From: Entomoplasma freundtii
Lineage (GTDB): Bacteria > Bacillota_I > Bacilli_A > Mycoplasmatales > Mycoplasmataceae
Assembly: GCF_002804205.1 (NCBI RefSeq)
Contig: NZ_CP024962.1
Span: 682,001 to 746,000 of the forward strand
DNA length: 64,000 bases
Reading direction: 5' to 3'
Shown: positions 20,440 to 30,614 of the stretch, piece by piece
Position numbering within the stretch: the first letter of the stretch is position 1
Layout of the letters: every line of letters starts with the position of its first letter
Made by a program: the position numbers and the translations under genes
Notes under the pieces: generated by a model
Told to the model about the DNA's origin: nothing
The model's database searches: none
Seen by the model: the letters and a program-made list of their open reading frames with translations, nothing else

Positions 20440-21852
20440 TTAAACAAGGACAAAGGCTTTTCAAGCCTTTTTTTCTTCGTGAGGAAGTTTGGGATAGAGG
20501 TAAAAGGCATACCAAAAACAACCACCGAGATAATATCAACAATAGTAACGGCTTTTTTTAACATAGCCCTGCTTGCCTTGGCTTTCGAGATATTTTTTTT
20601 GGCTCGCAAAACGAAAACAAGCACTATAGCCGATAAAACCAAGCCCAAAACCAAGAAGATACATGGTGATTAATAAAACTAAATAGATTAACATAGCTAA
20701 AGCTGTTTGGTGAGCGGAAGTCGTAATTAATAATAAAGCTGTTAATCCTCCGGGCGTAATTGGGGCCGTAACACCGAGTTCTATTCCAAACCAAGTATTG
20801 AGGGCACCAATTAAAAAGCCGCCCACAAAACCTCCCAAACAAGATAAATAGAGGGGTTTTCCTCGGGGCATCGTGATGCCATACGTTAGGGGCTCCGTAA
20901 TACCAAACAAAGCTGGCACTAAAGCTCCCAAAATTTTTTCTTGTAATGGTTTTTGGTGCTGCTTTTTGGCGATTATTAACAAAGCTAAACCGACTCCAAC
21001 TTGTGAGGCAGCTCCCATAATCATAATTGGGAAAAGGCTATTTAAGCCTGTAGAGGTGAAAAGCATTAAATAAATGGGAAAAAACCCTTGATGAATACCA
21101 AACATTACCGCCATAAGGTAAGTTCCCCCAAGCAAAGCAGCGCCAAAGGGATTTTGGTAAAGGTGCAAAAAGAGCCAAGTTAAACCAGTGAAAAAATAAT
21201 AACCGAGAGGAATAATAACTAAGAAACTTACCAGTAATGTTAGTAGCATCACTAAAGTTGGAGTGATTAAGAGTTGTCAAAATCCCTTGATAAAGCGATT
21301 GAATAATTTTTCAAGACCAATGGCAAAGGCTATCGCAAAAAAAGCACCAATCAAACCAGCTCGTGGAGCGCCAAGTGTCAAAGAACCGTCGTTATTAATT
21401 ACCATTAAACCTTTAGTAATTCAGTATTTATCAAGATCTTGACGAGGAATTTGTCAGTTAAGGAAGTGATAATATTCATCTTTAAGAACGAAAAGTTGAC
21501 CGATATTTAATGCAACAAAATTGCAATATAAAGCTGCTATTAAGGCTGTAATAGCGGCTTGGGTGCCAAACTTTTTACCAGCATTCCAACCAATCAAAAT
21601 AATAAAAAGACTAGTCAGTAGATTTAATAAAAGACTAAAAAAGTTGCTTCACGCAACTGTCGAGGGATTATCTGGGCCAAAAGAACTAATCAAATTGCCT
21701 ACACCACCCAAAAGTCCAGCCCCAATAAAGGCTGGAATAATCGGGTTAATAATTTCACTCATGACTTGGTTAAAACGGTGCCTTTTTTTCATAGGACCTT
21801 GCGGTTGCGAAAGTGGCACTAAGAAGTTTTGTTTATTAGCAGAATTAGCCAT
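20440..21852 (-). CDS. PTS sugar permease, EIIC domain only
   Basis: A 470-residue membrane permease of the glucose/sucrose EIIC superfamily. The signature GITEPLTYGITMPRGKP and the AAITPGG-type loop (VTAPITPGGLTALL) are clear, with FGIHQGFFPIY another family block. About ten membrane segments are visible. No EIIB cysteine domain or EIIA domain is attached, so phosphotransfer must come from separate proteins; HPr is encoded at 46598. The SDR gene ends 17 bp upstream, so both are cotranscribed. Sucrose, MurNAc, trehalose or maltose are all possible; the sequence does not decide. Confidence 0.88.
20450..20475 (+). terminator. Terminator of the Fur-family gene, inside the opposing PTS gene
   Basis: AAAGGCTT (20452-20459) pairs with AAGCCTTT (20463-20470), followed by T. 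The hairpin lies within the last 12 codons of the oppositely oriented PTS EIIC gene. Confidence 0.75.
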
Positions 21853-21868
21853 TTATTTTTACCTTATT

Positions 21869-22678
21869 TTATTTAATTTTTTGTTGATGTAACCAATATC
21901 TCATTACTCATTTTTGGGGTAATATTTTTGCTCAAAAATAATGCCATTTAGTTTTTCAACCATATAAAGAGATGTCTTTATTATTTAAAGCATCATCCAT
22001 GGCACGTCGAGCTATTTCATAAGCCGGTTTCATATTTTTATACTGAACTACTACCACTGACGGATTATTTTCTTGCATGACATTTAAAAAATCTGTATCA
22101 ATTCACTCTGGGCAAGCCGTAGTCACCGAAATATTCTTAGCCCTATTTAATTCGACGTTTAAAGCTCGTGAATAACTTTTTACAAAAGCTTTTGTGGCAC
22201 TATAAATGGCAAAATAAGGTGTTGGAAAAGAAGATAATTGCGAAGCAATGTTAATTATATGAGCTTCCGCTTCCATATACGGAATACAAGTGACGCACAT
22301 TCCCAAAATGCTGCCGCAGTTTAAATCAATCATATTAAATGATTCGGTAATATTTAAATCGCTATAATCACCAATTTTTCCATAACCGGCACAATTGATT
22401 AAGTAGATAATGTCATAATTCCGTTCTTTAACTAAAGCAGCCTTGATAGTGTCAAAACTTTTATGATCAGACAAATCTAAAGACCAGGTACGAATTTTAT
22501 CGCCATATTCCGTTTTTAGGGAATCAAGTTTTGTTTGGTCGCGGGCGATAACCCAAATTTCTTCAAGGTCGTCATTCTCCATTAGTATTTGCACAAAAGC
22601 ATGACCGAGACCACCAGTAGCTCCTGTTACAATTCCAATTTTAGTCATTACCTTGGTCTTGTCCATTATAAACCCCAT
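21869..22678 (-). CDS. Short-chain dehydrogenase/reductase
   Basis: A 269-residue NAD(P)-dependent oxidoreductase with a Rossmann fold. The nucleotide-binding TGATGGLGHAF (family TGxxxGxG) is near residue 18, LINCAGYG is the NAG-type motif, and the catalytic set is Ser in INIASQLSS with YSATKAFVK (YxxxK). The C-terminal ~60 residues are unconserved and are read only by treating several TGA codons as Trp. AGGAAG is close upstream of ATG 22678; a second in-frame ATG lies 12 bases later. It is the first gene of a two-gene unit with the PTS EIIC. The substrate is unknown. Confidence 0.9.
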
Positions 22679-22784
22679 TTCTTCCTAATTAGTGCTTCTC
22701 AGCAAACAAAATTTTAAGTTTTTAGTTATTTTTGCTAAATATGGCACTATCTTTTGGTATAGTTATTTGCTTACTATGATTTTA

Positions 22785-22822
22785 TAAAAAAATATCACCG
22801 AAATTTTTTAACGGTGATATTT
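22785..22822 (-). terminator. Terminator of glpX, 5' arm inside the coding end
   Basis: On the minus strand AAATATCACCG pairs with CGGTGATATTT, followed by T. The first arm encodes the last residues of GlpX and the stop codon sits in the loop. Confidence 0.85.
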
Positions 22823-23830
22823 ATCAAAAAGATATTTCACTTCTGGTTTCAAATTATTAATTTGACTAACATCATAAGTAGTTGTTAAATTACGCACAAT
22901 CCCATGAGATGCCATAAAAGTATTGATATAAAATTTTCCATTTAAATAATCAATCGGCTTTAAAGTACCCCCTGCTGTAATTCCAGCAGCAAAAAAGCGA
23001 GTCCTTGGGTCATTAACCAAATCAGGAGCCATCATTAACGTGGTCCATTGTAAATTTGTTTGCTTTGCGAGCCATTTTTCTTCTAAGTCTTGGCGCTCTT
23101 TAGTTTCTGATTCATCTAGTCAAACTTCTTGATAAGGCACTAATCGAGCACTCATTTCTGCCCCCGATGCAATCGCTAATGAGGCCATTAGAACCGCTTC
23201 CGGAGCCCCACCAACACCGTAGACGAAGTCAGCTTCGCCATTGACAACATCAATTGCACCAAGTACATCACCATCTTTAATCAAACGCACGATAACTCCT
23301 AAATTATCTAATTCTTTGACAATTTTCTCATGACGCGGTTTATCTAAAATAATGGCTTTTAAGGTTTTTTTCTGAAGTTTTTTTTGTAAGCCTTTAACAA
23401 TCTTTGGTAACGGTTCTTGAAAATCAACCATTCCTGCTAGCGAAGGCGAAATAAAGAGTTTTTCCATATACATTTCCGGAAATTGTTTCATTGTTCCTTC
23501 GCGACTAACAGCAATAGTGGCAATTGAGCCTGCAAAGTTATAAGCCGCCGGGTTAGTACCTTCTACTGGATCAACGCTCATGTCCAAAGTAGGAGCATGA
23601 GGATTATCAACATCACCAAGGATTTGCCCATAATAGAACATTGGGGCGTTATCCAATTCCCCTTCGCCATTAACAACTCTTAGCTTAATGCCGATATTCT
23701 TACCAAGCATCACTTTCATGGCTTCAACAGCTGCTCCATCAAGAGCATTTTTATCCTTCTTACCAATGTATTTATAACTTGCAATAGCCGCCATTTCGAC
23801 AGCTCGCAACAAAACCATATCTTTATTCAT
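22808..23830 (-). CDS. glpX: Class II fructose-1,6-bisphosphatase (GlpX)
   Basis: A 340-residue metal-dependent phosphatase that converts fructose-1,6-bisphosphate to fructose-6-phosphate. The phosphatase motif is DMSVDPVEGTNPAAY (family DPxxGT), preceded by VVNGEGELDNAPM. Near residue 205 is the conserved GVGGAPEAVLMASLA. GlpX-type enzymes serve gluconeogenesis, or hexose-phosphate supply for sugar-nucleotide synthesis. It is a single-gene unit between the tRNA-Leu/Lys unit and the SDR gene, with a terminator overlapping its end. No convincing ribosome site precedes ATG 23830. Trp residues in the last third are TGA. Confidence 0.93.
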
Positions 23831-23901
23831 TTCGGTTTTATCTACCTTTTCTTAATTTTTATTTCTGACTATTTTTAATCTTACCAAGTTTTTTAAATAA
23901 T

Positions 23902-23930
23902 AAAAAAACCCAACCAAAAGGTTGGGTTAA
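23902..23930 (-). terminator. Terminator of the tRNA-Lys/tRNA-Leu unit
   Basis: On the minus strand AACCCAACC and GGTTGGGTT close on a TTTT loop, followed by a run of T. Confidence 0.9.
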
Positions 23931-23937
23931 TTTTGAA

Positions 23938-24021
23938 TGGTGCGGGATAAGGGAGTCGAACCCTTACGTCAAAGACGCTAGATCCTAAGTCTAGTGCGTC
24001 TGCCAATTCCGCCAATCCCGC
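23938..24021 (-). tRNA. tRNA-Leu (anticodon TAG)
   Basis: Acceptor GCGGGAT pairs with ATCCCGC, the anticodon loop is CTTAGGA (TAG), there is a long variable arm (class II tRNA), and CCA is encoded. It is transcribed after tRNA-Lys. Confidence 0.96.
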
Positions 24022-24025
24022 AGAA

Positions 24026-24101
<76 letters not shown>

Positions 24102-24300
24102 GACTAATACACCAAGTAATTTTAACATTTAATTAATAAGCTTTCAATAAGAAAAATAGCAAGATTAATTATAAATTAATAAAACAATCTTTGGGTTTCC
24201 TAAAAGTGAAAAAATCGGAAAAAGGCTTAACCAAAACTATTTTTTAAAGACGTATTTTATTTTTTAAATGATACTATGGACTCGAGTAGGTTTTAATAAA

Positions 24301-24993
24301 ATGGCACTATCTAGCAAAATTTGTACCTATATTTTAAATTTAATTGATGTTCACAAGGATGAAGATGGTTTTCAATTACCGAGTGAAAACTTTTTAGCAA
24401 CCAAATTCAAAGTTTCGCGAGTTACGGTACGTAAGGACTTAGCTTTATTACAAAGTCAAGGTTATATTTATTCGGTTAAGGGAAGCGGTTATTTTACGAG
24501 TCCTTCCTTTGCCTTTTCAAAACTTTATTCAATTGGTTCAGAATCCTATGAAAAAAGAAAAGTTATCACTCTAAATAACCAAAACATTTTTTATGATATC
24601 CTTGAAAAATTAAATATTAGTTCAACAAATATTAATATTAATGATTATTTTGGATATACAAAAGTTTTTTATGACAAGAAAGACAAACCACGCCTTTACA
24701 ACAATTCTTTTATTCTCAAACCATTATTTGACGAAATTGACTTAACTAAAATTACCCATTCGCTTTTAAGTTTTATTGCGGAAAATAATATTCCTTTAGA
24801 TAAACAAATTAACAAAGCCTTTGTGGAAGAAAAGAATAGTCAAGATGTTCATTTATTAAGTTTATTACACGAGAAGGAATTAATTCCGACAGTCTACGGT
24901 TCAATTATTTCTAAAGATGGTAAATTTGTGGAACTTTACCAAAGAAGGTATGATCCAGATGATTTTGTTCAAAATTGAGTGAAATTTTTCTAG
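24301..24993 (+). CDS. GntR-family regulator with UTRA domain, TreR-like
   Basis: A 230-residue transcription factor. The N-terminal winged helix has FQLPSENFLATKFKVSRVTV followed by LQSQGYIYSVKGSGYF, the classic GntR pattern. The C-terminal two thirds resemble the UTRA ligand domain (ending VELYQRRYDPDDFV). The ATG at 24301 is preferred: the upstream ATG at 24268 has no ribosome site. Two TTGTATATACAA palindromes lie just downstream, before the GH65 phosphorylase gene. That is the operator recalled for Bacillus TreR, so a trehalose-6-phosphate-like signal is inferred. One TGA (Trp) occurs near the C-terminus. Confidence 0.88.
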
Positions 24994-25005
24994 TTGTATA
25001 TACAA
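24994..25005 (+). promoter_or_regulatory. Operator palindrome, copy A
   Basis: A perfect 12-bp palindrome TTGTATATACAA directly after the regulator's stop codon, identical to copy B 53 bp downstream. Confidence 0.65.
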
Positions 25006-25017
25006 GTTTTTATGCTA

Positions 25018-25045
25018 AGAAGTCCTGTAAACACGGGACTTTTTT
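25018..25045 (+). terminator. Terminator of the GntR-type regulator gene
   Basis: AAGTCCTG and CGGGACTT pair with one G-U, followed by T. It lies between the two operator copies. Confidence 0.8.
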
Positions 25046-25046
25046 C

Positions 25047-25058
25047 TTGTATATACAA
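25047..25058 (+). promoter_or_regulatory. Operator palindrome, copy B
   Basis: TTGTATATACAA within a perfect 14-bp palindrome CTTGTATATACAAG, 64 bp upstream of the GH65-PgmB start. Its placement suits repression of that gene. Confidence 0.75.
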
Positions 25059-25122
25059 GTTTTAGACAAAAAGTTCTTATATTTTTATTGATAAAATTCT
25101 ACATTCAAGTCAGGAGGATTTT

Positions 25123-28100
25123 ATGGAAAATAGATTTCTAAATTATCAAAAGGAAATTGATGGTGAGAAAAATTGGGCTCTAGAAGAAACTGAATTTCAA
25201 GAGCAAAACCTTGGGAAGTTTGAAACCATTTTTTCACTTGGCAATGGCTATCTAGGTTTGAGAGCCACCACTGAGGAAAATTATGCTAATCGCCACTATG
25301 GTTTATTTGTCGGCGGCACTTTTAGCACCCCTCCCGGCGATGAGGTCCCAGAATTACCGAATGGGGCAGATATTCTTAATATGGAGTTTATAATTAATGG
25401 ACAAAAAATGACTTTAAATAACGGTGTCGTTGACAATTATTCTAAATTTCTAAATATTAAGAATGGTCTTTTAACAAGAAGTTTTGTTTGAAGTTGCACA
25501 GAAAAACCAATTAAATTAAGTTTTACTTTTGAAACATTCACTTCATTTAAAAATATCCATTCAATTAACCAGCAAGTAAAAATAAAAAATTTAAGTAATG
25601 ACTTAAATCTAAATTTTGTCGGTGGTATTGATACACAAACTACCAACTCTGGAACTCAACATTTTACTGATTATGATACCCGATTCTGGAACCAATCAGT
25701 TCAACAATATGTTTTACAAACTAATAACAAAATTACTTTTTTCTATAATCGATTATTTAACTTTTATTTAAATAATCAAAAATTAACTAATACTAATAAT
25801 GCTCTTTTATCTGTTTATGGCTATGATCGCCGGAAAGTTTACCAAGATTTTGAGTTTGAATTAAAAAATAACGAAGAATTAACCATTGAAGCATTTTCGA
25901 CAGTTTATACAACTCGTGATTTTGATTTCCAGAAAAAAGATTACGAAACACTCTTAACCGATTATGCTATAAACCTTAAGAATTATGCTTCAAAACGTTT
26001 CAGCAATAATTTTCAGGAACATGAGCCAATTTTTCAAGAAAAAATGGCTCAATCAGGGTTGGAAATAGAATCGCAAAATGATTTGGATGTTTTATTAGTT
26101 CGTTTGGCAAACTATCAACTTCACAAATTAACTCCTTGGTATGACAAACGTCTGAACATTGATGCTAAAGGATGAGTTGGTGAAGAATATAAAGGTCACA
26201 CCTTTTGGGATACAGAAATTTACATTTTGCCATTTTACATTTATAACAATCCTCAAAAAGCTAGAGAGCTTTTAGAACATCGTTACTTTGTAAAACCATC
26301 AGCCCATATTAAAGCTAAAGCTAACAATGTTAAAGGAGCCATGTGACCTTGAGAAACCTCTTGAAAAAACGATGGCGAAACGTGTCCGACATGAGGCGAG
26401 GTCGATTTTAAAACTGGAAAAAGAATGAAAGTATGAGCCGCTTTTAACGAGTTGCATATTTCTGCTGATATTATGTGAGCCATTGACTTGTATTTTAAAC
26501 AAACCAACGATGTTCAATTCATGGAAAAATACGGCTATGAGATGCTTTTTGATACCGCTTTATTTTGATCAACAAAAGCAGTTATTGGTAAAACCGGAAA
26601 ATACGAAATTCTCCAAGTAACTGGCCCTAATGAATATAAGGAAAATATTGATAATAATATTTTTACAAATTATATGGTTGCCAAAACCTTAAACCAAACT
26701 TTGGGTTATTACAATTTTTTAAAGAACAATAAACCACAGCTTTTAAACAAAATTCAGAAGAAAATTAATTTAACAAAACAAGACTGAAAATTAGTAGAAA
26801 AAGTTGCTCATAACCTTTATTTGCCAAATAAAAACGACAATGGCATTTATCCAGAAAATGATACCTTTTTAACTTTGAAAGAAATTGAAAATATGCCTTT
26901 TTATAAAAAAAATAAAGGCGAACTATGAAAAAAATATACAGCAAATGAAATTAATGATTACCAAATCCTAAAACAAGCCGATATCGTCGCTTTGTTTTAT
27001 ACGATGCTCGAAGAGTTCAAACCTAAAGACATTATTAATAATTGAAAATATTATGAAGCGCGAACGCTACATAGTTCATCGTTATCGCTAAGTATGCATG
27101 CGGTTACCGCTTGTCTTATTGGAGAACTTGATCTGAGTTACGATTTCTTTCAAAAAGCTTTATTAGTTGATTATGGCCCTAACATGACTTCCTCAACTAA
27201 TGGTATTCATAGTGCTGCTATTGGAGGAATTATTAAATGCGTCGTTGAAGGTTTTGGCGGTATTAAAAATACAAATGGCTTGATAATAAATCCCCACTTG
27301 CCAAAAGTCATTTCTAAAATTGGTTATAACTTTTATTATTTAAAAAATAAATTTCATTTAGTAGTAACCCCGCACGAAATAACCCTTAGAAGACTAAATA
27401 ACATTAGCGATGTTGCAATTAGAGTCGCAAATCAAAATTACCTAATCAAAAAAAATGATAATGAACTTGTCGTAAAACTACCGCGAATCAAGGGTTTTGT
27501 TTTCGATTTAGATGGTGTAATCACCAAAACAGCCGACCTACATTTTGTAGCTTGACAAAAAATGGCGCAACAACTAGGAATAAATATTCCTGATGAAATG
27601 GAAATTCAACTTCGTGGAGTAGAAAGAACTAAATGTCTTGATTTAATTTTAGATAAATATGCCCCAGAAATTACTTTGACACAAGAGCAAAAAGAGAAAT
27701 GATTAAGCTATAAAAACGCTATTTATGTAAATTCTCTTTCAACTCTAACAAAGGCCAATATTTTACCTAATATGCTTGAAAATTTAGAATATCTAAAATC
27801 CAATAACTACAAGATTGCCTTAGCATCCGTATCTGAAAACGCGCCAAGAATTATTGATAAATTAGGAATTACACATTTTTTTGATTATATTGTTGAAATC
27901 AAAAAAATTACAAAGCCAAAACCAGACCCCGAATTATTTGAAACAGCAGCGCAACAATTGGGGCTCAATAAAAACGAAGTAATTATTGTGGATGATTCAA
28001 TAACTGGTATTCAAGCAATTAAAAATGGCAATATGCTAAGTATTGGAATTGGTTTAGAAGGAGACTTTAGTTTTCCCACAACCCAAGAGTTTAAGCCTCA

Positions 28101-28146
28101 AGAAATTGAAAATATAGTAAGGAATATATATCATGAAGAAGTTTAA
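25123..28146 (+). CDS. GH65 disaccharide phosphorylase fused to beta-phosphoglucomutase
   Basis: A 1007-residue bifunctional protein in one uninterrupted frame (code 4). Residues 1 to ~775 are a glycoside hydrolase family 65 phosphorylase: FSLGNGYLGLRA near the start, the general-acid Glu504 in GPNEYKENIDNN, and the phosphate-binding SSLSLSMHAV block. Residues ~789-1007 are a HAD phosphatase-fold beta-phosphoglucomutase: FDLDGVITKTADLHF (nucleophile Asp795, Asp797), a KPKPDPELF loop and VDDSITGIQAI. GH65 releases beta-glucose-1-phosphate by phosphorolysis and the second half turns it into glucose-6-phosphate. The substrate may be trehalose, trehalose-6-phosphate, maltose or kojibiose; the TreR-type operators favour a trehalose compound. 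A strong AGGAGG precedes the ATG. Confidence 0.93.
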
Positions 28147-29932
28147 AAAACTTGATTTGAAGGAGCGTTTCAGAGTTTCGCGCAATGATACTCAAATTGG
28201 CTTAAAGCAACTTGTTTGATTAGGTTTTAATTACACTTGTTCCATGGGTTTTACCCTAACATTGTCACGAACATTTGGCGGTAAAACTGGTGTTGGAATG
28301 CATTTGTTTTGAATCATCATTTTAGGAGCTATCGTGGCAGGAGGGGCAGCTTGAGCCTTCGCCAAATGTGCTGAAGTTTATTCAGACAAAAATGGAGGAG
28401 CCTTTGAGTATACGCGTCGGACATTTGGCCGTTTCAATGGTTGGATGGTTGGTTTTTACCAATATGTCCTTATTCCAGTAACCACCCCAGCCTCAATCCT
28501 TGTCATCCTCGCGGTTGCTTTCCAAGGGATGTATGACCCAACAATGTGGGGATCAGAAGAGCAAACTCGTTTGTATTTAAATCTCATTTCCATTGGTATT
28601 TATGTTTGCCTCTCACTTCTCGTTTTATTAGGGACTAAAGTGTTTAAAATAGCAACCAATTTAACTAGTGGAGTTAAATGAGTTTTGCTAATCATGGTTT
28701 ATGTGGCGGCCATTATTATCATGGTGGATACTAAAGGCGGTAATTTCAAAGACGCTGCCAATACTGGCGAACTAACATCTCACAATTTTAATACTGCTTT
28801 TTCTGCCTTTTTCTATGCCTACACCGGCTTCGAAACTTTTGCTGCTGTTGGTGAAAATGTTAAAAATCCTAAAAAAACTATGCCAAAAGCAATTATGCTT
28901 GTCCTTATGGTTGCCGTTATTTTTTATATGGTCGGTTTAGTTTTTGTTATGGGTTCTTTAGGGGGCACTATTAATGAAAACCCAAATAACCAAATTATTC
29001 AATTAGGTCTTGGAGCTGGATCACTTGTCATTGTCGGCATCTCAAATATTGCTGCTAATATAAATGGTTTCATGCAAGGAGCTTTTTATAGTGGCGGAAT
29101 GTTACAACCACTAGTTGATCAAAAAATGATTACGACCAAAGTGGCTGTACTTAATAAACAAGGTTTAGCCGTCAAAGCCCTATTTTTAAACATGATTTTG
29201 ACAGTTTTATTTTCTCTATTTTGGTTAGTTTTACCATACATATTGAATAATAATGCGATTGATTATACATCATTAGTTGGGTTTAACTCTATTGTGATGT
29301 TTATCGTATATGGTTATGTCATCTCGGCCGCCTTGGTATTGTCATATAAGAAAAAAACAAGTTCTTCATGATTTGTTTATGCCATTTGAATAAGTGTTTT
29401 AGCTTTTTTGGGCTATCAATGTGTAATGTATTTTGTTGACTTCCAAACTAATAAATGACAAATTTTAACTTTTGGAGTCGTGACAACTTTAGCAATTAGT
29501 TGATACTTCCTCGGAGCGACATTACAACAAAAACAAAAGTTTTATAATTATCGCATTAAAAAATTAGAGCAACTATTAGCAAATACCACAAGTGAAACCC
29601 AAAAAGAAAAGTTAAGTGCGAAACTAATCTATATTAATGATCAACAAAGCTGAGTCATTGCTGAAATTGCCAAAGGAAAGCAAAGTTACCAAGATTTAAT
29701 AGATTGAAAAGACACTGAAGATTATAAAGAAATAATGATAAACAAAGGGCTAGTAAAGGACATGAAGGAACGAGCTTTATTAGATGGCTCAAAGCAAATT
29801 TATGTACCTAAGTTTATTTTAAAAAATAAAGTTAATAGAATTAAAAAGGAAAATCAAGAAACAACTAAAAACCAAAATCTCGATTATTTAACAAAAATCG
29901 AACTTCAAAATCTAATTCAAAATAAGCAATAA
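28133..29932 (+). CDS. APC-superfamily amino-acid permease
   Basis: A 599-residue transporter with about twelve membrane segments over residues ~25-465. The start (LKQLVWLGFNYTCSMGFTLT) and the YAYTGFETFAAVGENVKNPK segment are typical of APC amino-acid/polyamine permeases; the latter is the conserved helix 6 with its GFE motif. A hydrophilic, helical C-terminal tail of roughly 130 residues with many Lys and Glu extends into the cytoplasm, which is longer than usual. The start overlaps the GH65-PgmB stop by 14 bases with AAGGA at the right spacing, so it is translationally coupled to sugar metabolism. The amino-acid substrate is unknown. Confidence 0.88.
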
Positions 29933-29962
29933 TTTTTATTTGCTCATGTCCTCTTGCTCTAA

Positions 29963-29992
29963 TTGCTCAATAAGAAAACCAACGTTTATAAT
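29963..29992 (+). promoter_or_regulatory. Candidate promoter of the ferritin-like gene
   Basis: TTGCTC (29963-29968) and a perfect TATAAT (29987-29992) are separated by 18 bp, 45 bp upstream of the start codon. Confidence 0.6.
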
Positions 29993-30037
29993 AATGTGGT
30001 AAAACATAATTAAGAATAGTTAGAGAGGTCTATAAAA

Positions 30038-30574
30038 ATGATTAAAAAAGAATTAGTGAATGATATTACTTCATTTTTAAACTTACATATCTTAACTCAA
30101 ATGAACTGTATGCAATTGTCAAAGGAATTAGCCCAAAATGGTTATCCTGGTTTCGCTTGATTTTATCAAGTTCAAGCCGAAGATGAATTTATGCACCAAC
30201 GTCGTATTATTAATTTTTTACAAGGAACTGAAGGAGCTGGTGATTATATTTTAGAAGCACCACAATTCAAACCTTTTAAAATAGACAATCCAGCAGAAGC
30301 TATCCAATACTACATTAAAATGCGTCAAGATACTTTGGCTAAAGTAACTAAATTAAAAGACAATGCTTATAAAGCTGGAGATTACTTAGTTTCAGACTTT
30401 TATAACTGATTTATTAAAGATTACTGAACTGAAATCAGCGAAAACCAAGACGTTTTAGACCGTGTCAAAATGAATCCTGAGTCATTGGCCGGACTTGACC
30501 GTCGCATGGGAAAACGTGGGGAAATTGAACCTGATCACGTTATTCACCCAATGAAAATCTTCATTGCTGACTAA
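30038..30574 (+). CDS. Ferritin-like protein with altered diiron site
   Basis: A 178-residue four-helix protein aligned by eye to bacterial ferritin FtnA. AEDEFMHQRRIINFL matches the second-helix AQEEMTHM block and keeps Glu50 and His53. Other ferroxidase ligands are changed: the position of E. coli Glu17 is Gln21, Glu94 is Arg and Gln127 is Tyr, while Glu130 is kept. It may therefore form a shell without normal ferroxidase chemistry. GAGAGG precedes the ATG. A decayed copy of its 3' third lies at 33150-33301, on the far side of the ATPase-PIN module. A terminator shared with the PIN gene follows. Confidence 0.85.
30424..30566 (+). repeat. Ferritin 3' end, repeat copy 1 (intact)
   Basis: This part of the ferritin-like gene is repeated in the same orientation at 33150-33301. 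The two flank the ATPase-PIN operon. Over the last ~131 bases the copies differ by about four substitutions and one deletion, counted by eye. Confidence 0.85.
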
Positions 30575-30580
30575 ATTAAT

Positions 30581-30614
30581 AAAAAAAGAAGGTCTTTAAA
30601 GACCTTCTTTTTTT
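30581..30614. terminator. Perfect bidirectional terminator between ferritin and PIN genes
   Basis: A perfect 17-bp inverted repeat (30581-30597 with 30598-30614) carries A runs on one side and T runs on the other, so it can end transcripts from both strands. It encodes the last residues and stop of the PIN protein. Confidence 0.9.

Noticed and set aside
20165-20542. 125-residue minus-strand open frame over the Fur gene
   Set aside because: The plus strand encodes a clear Fur winged helix with CxxC pairs. The antisense frame has no support.
25123-28146. Separate GH65 and pgmB genes
   Set aside because: No TAA or TAG stop and no frameshift lies between the domains; the interruptions are TGA (Trp).
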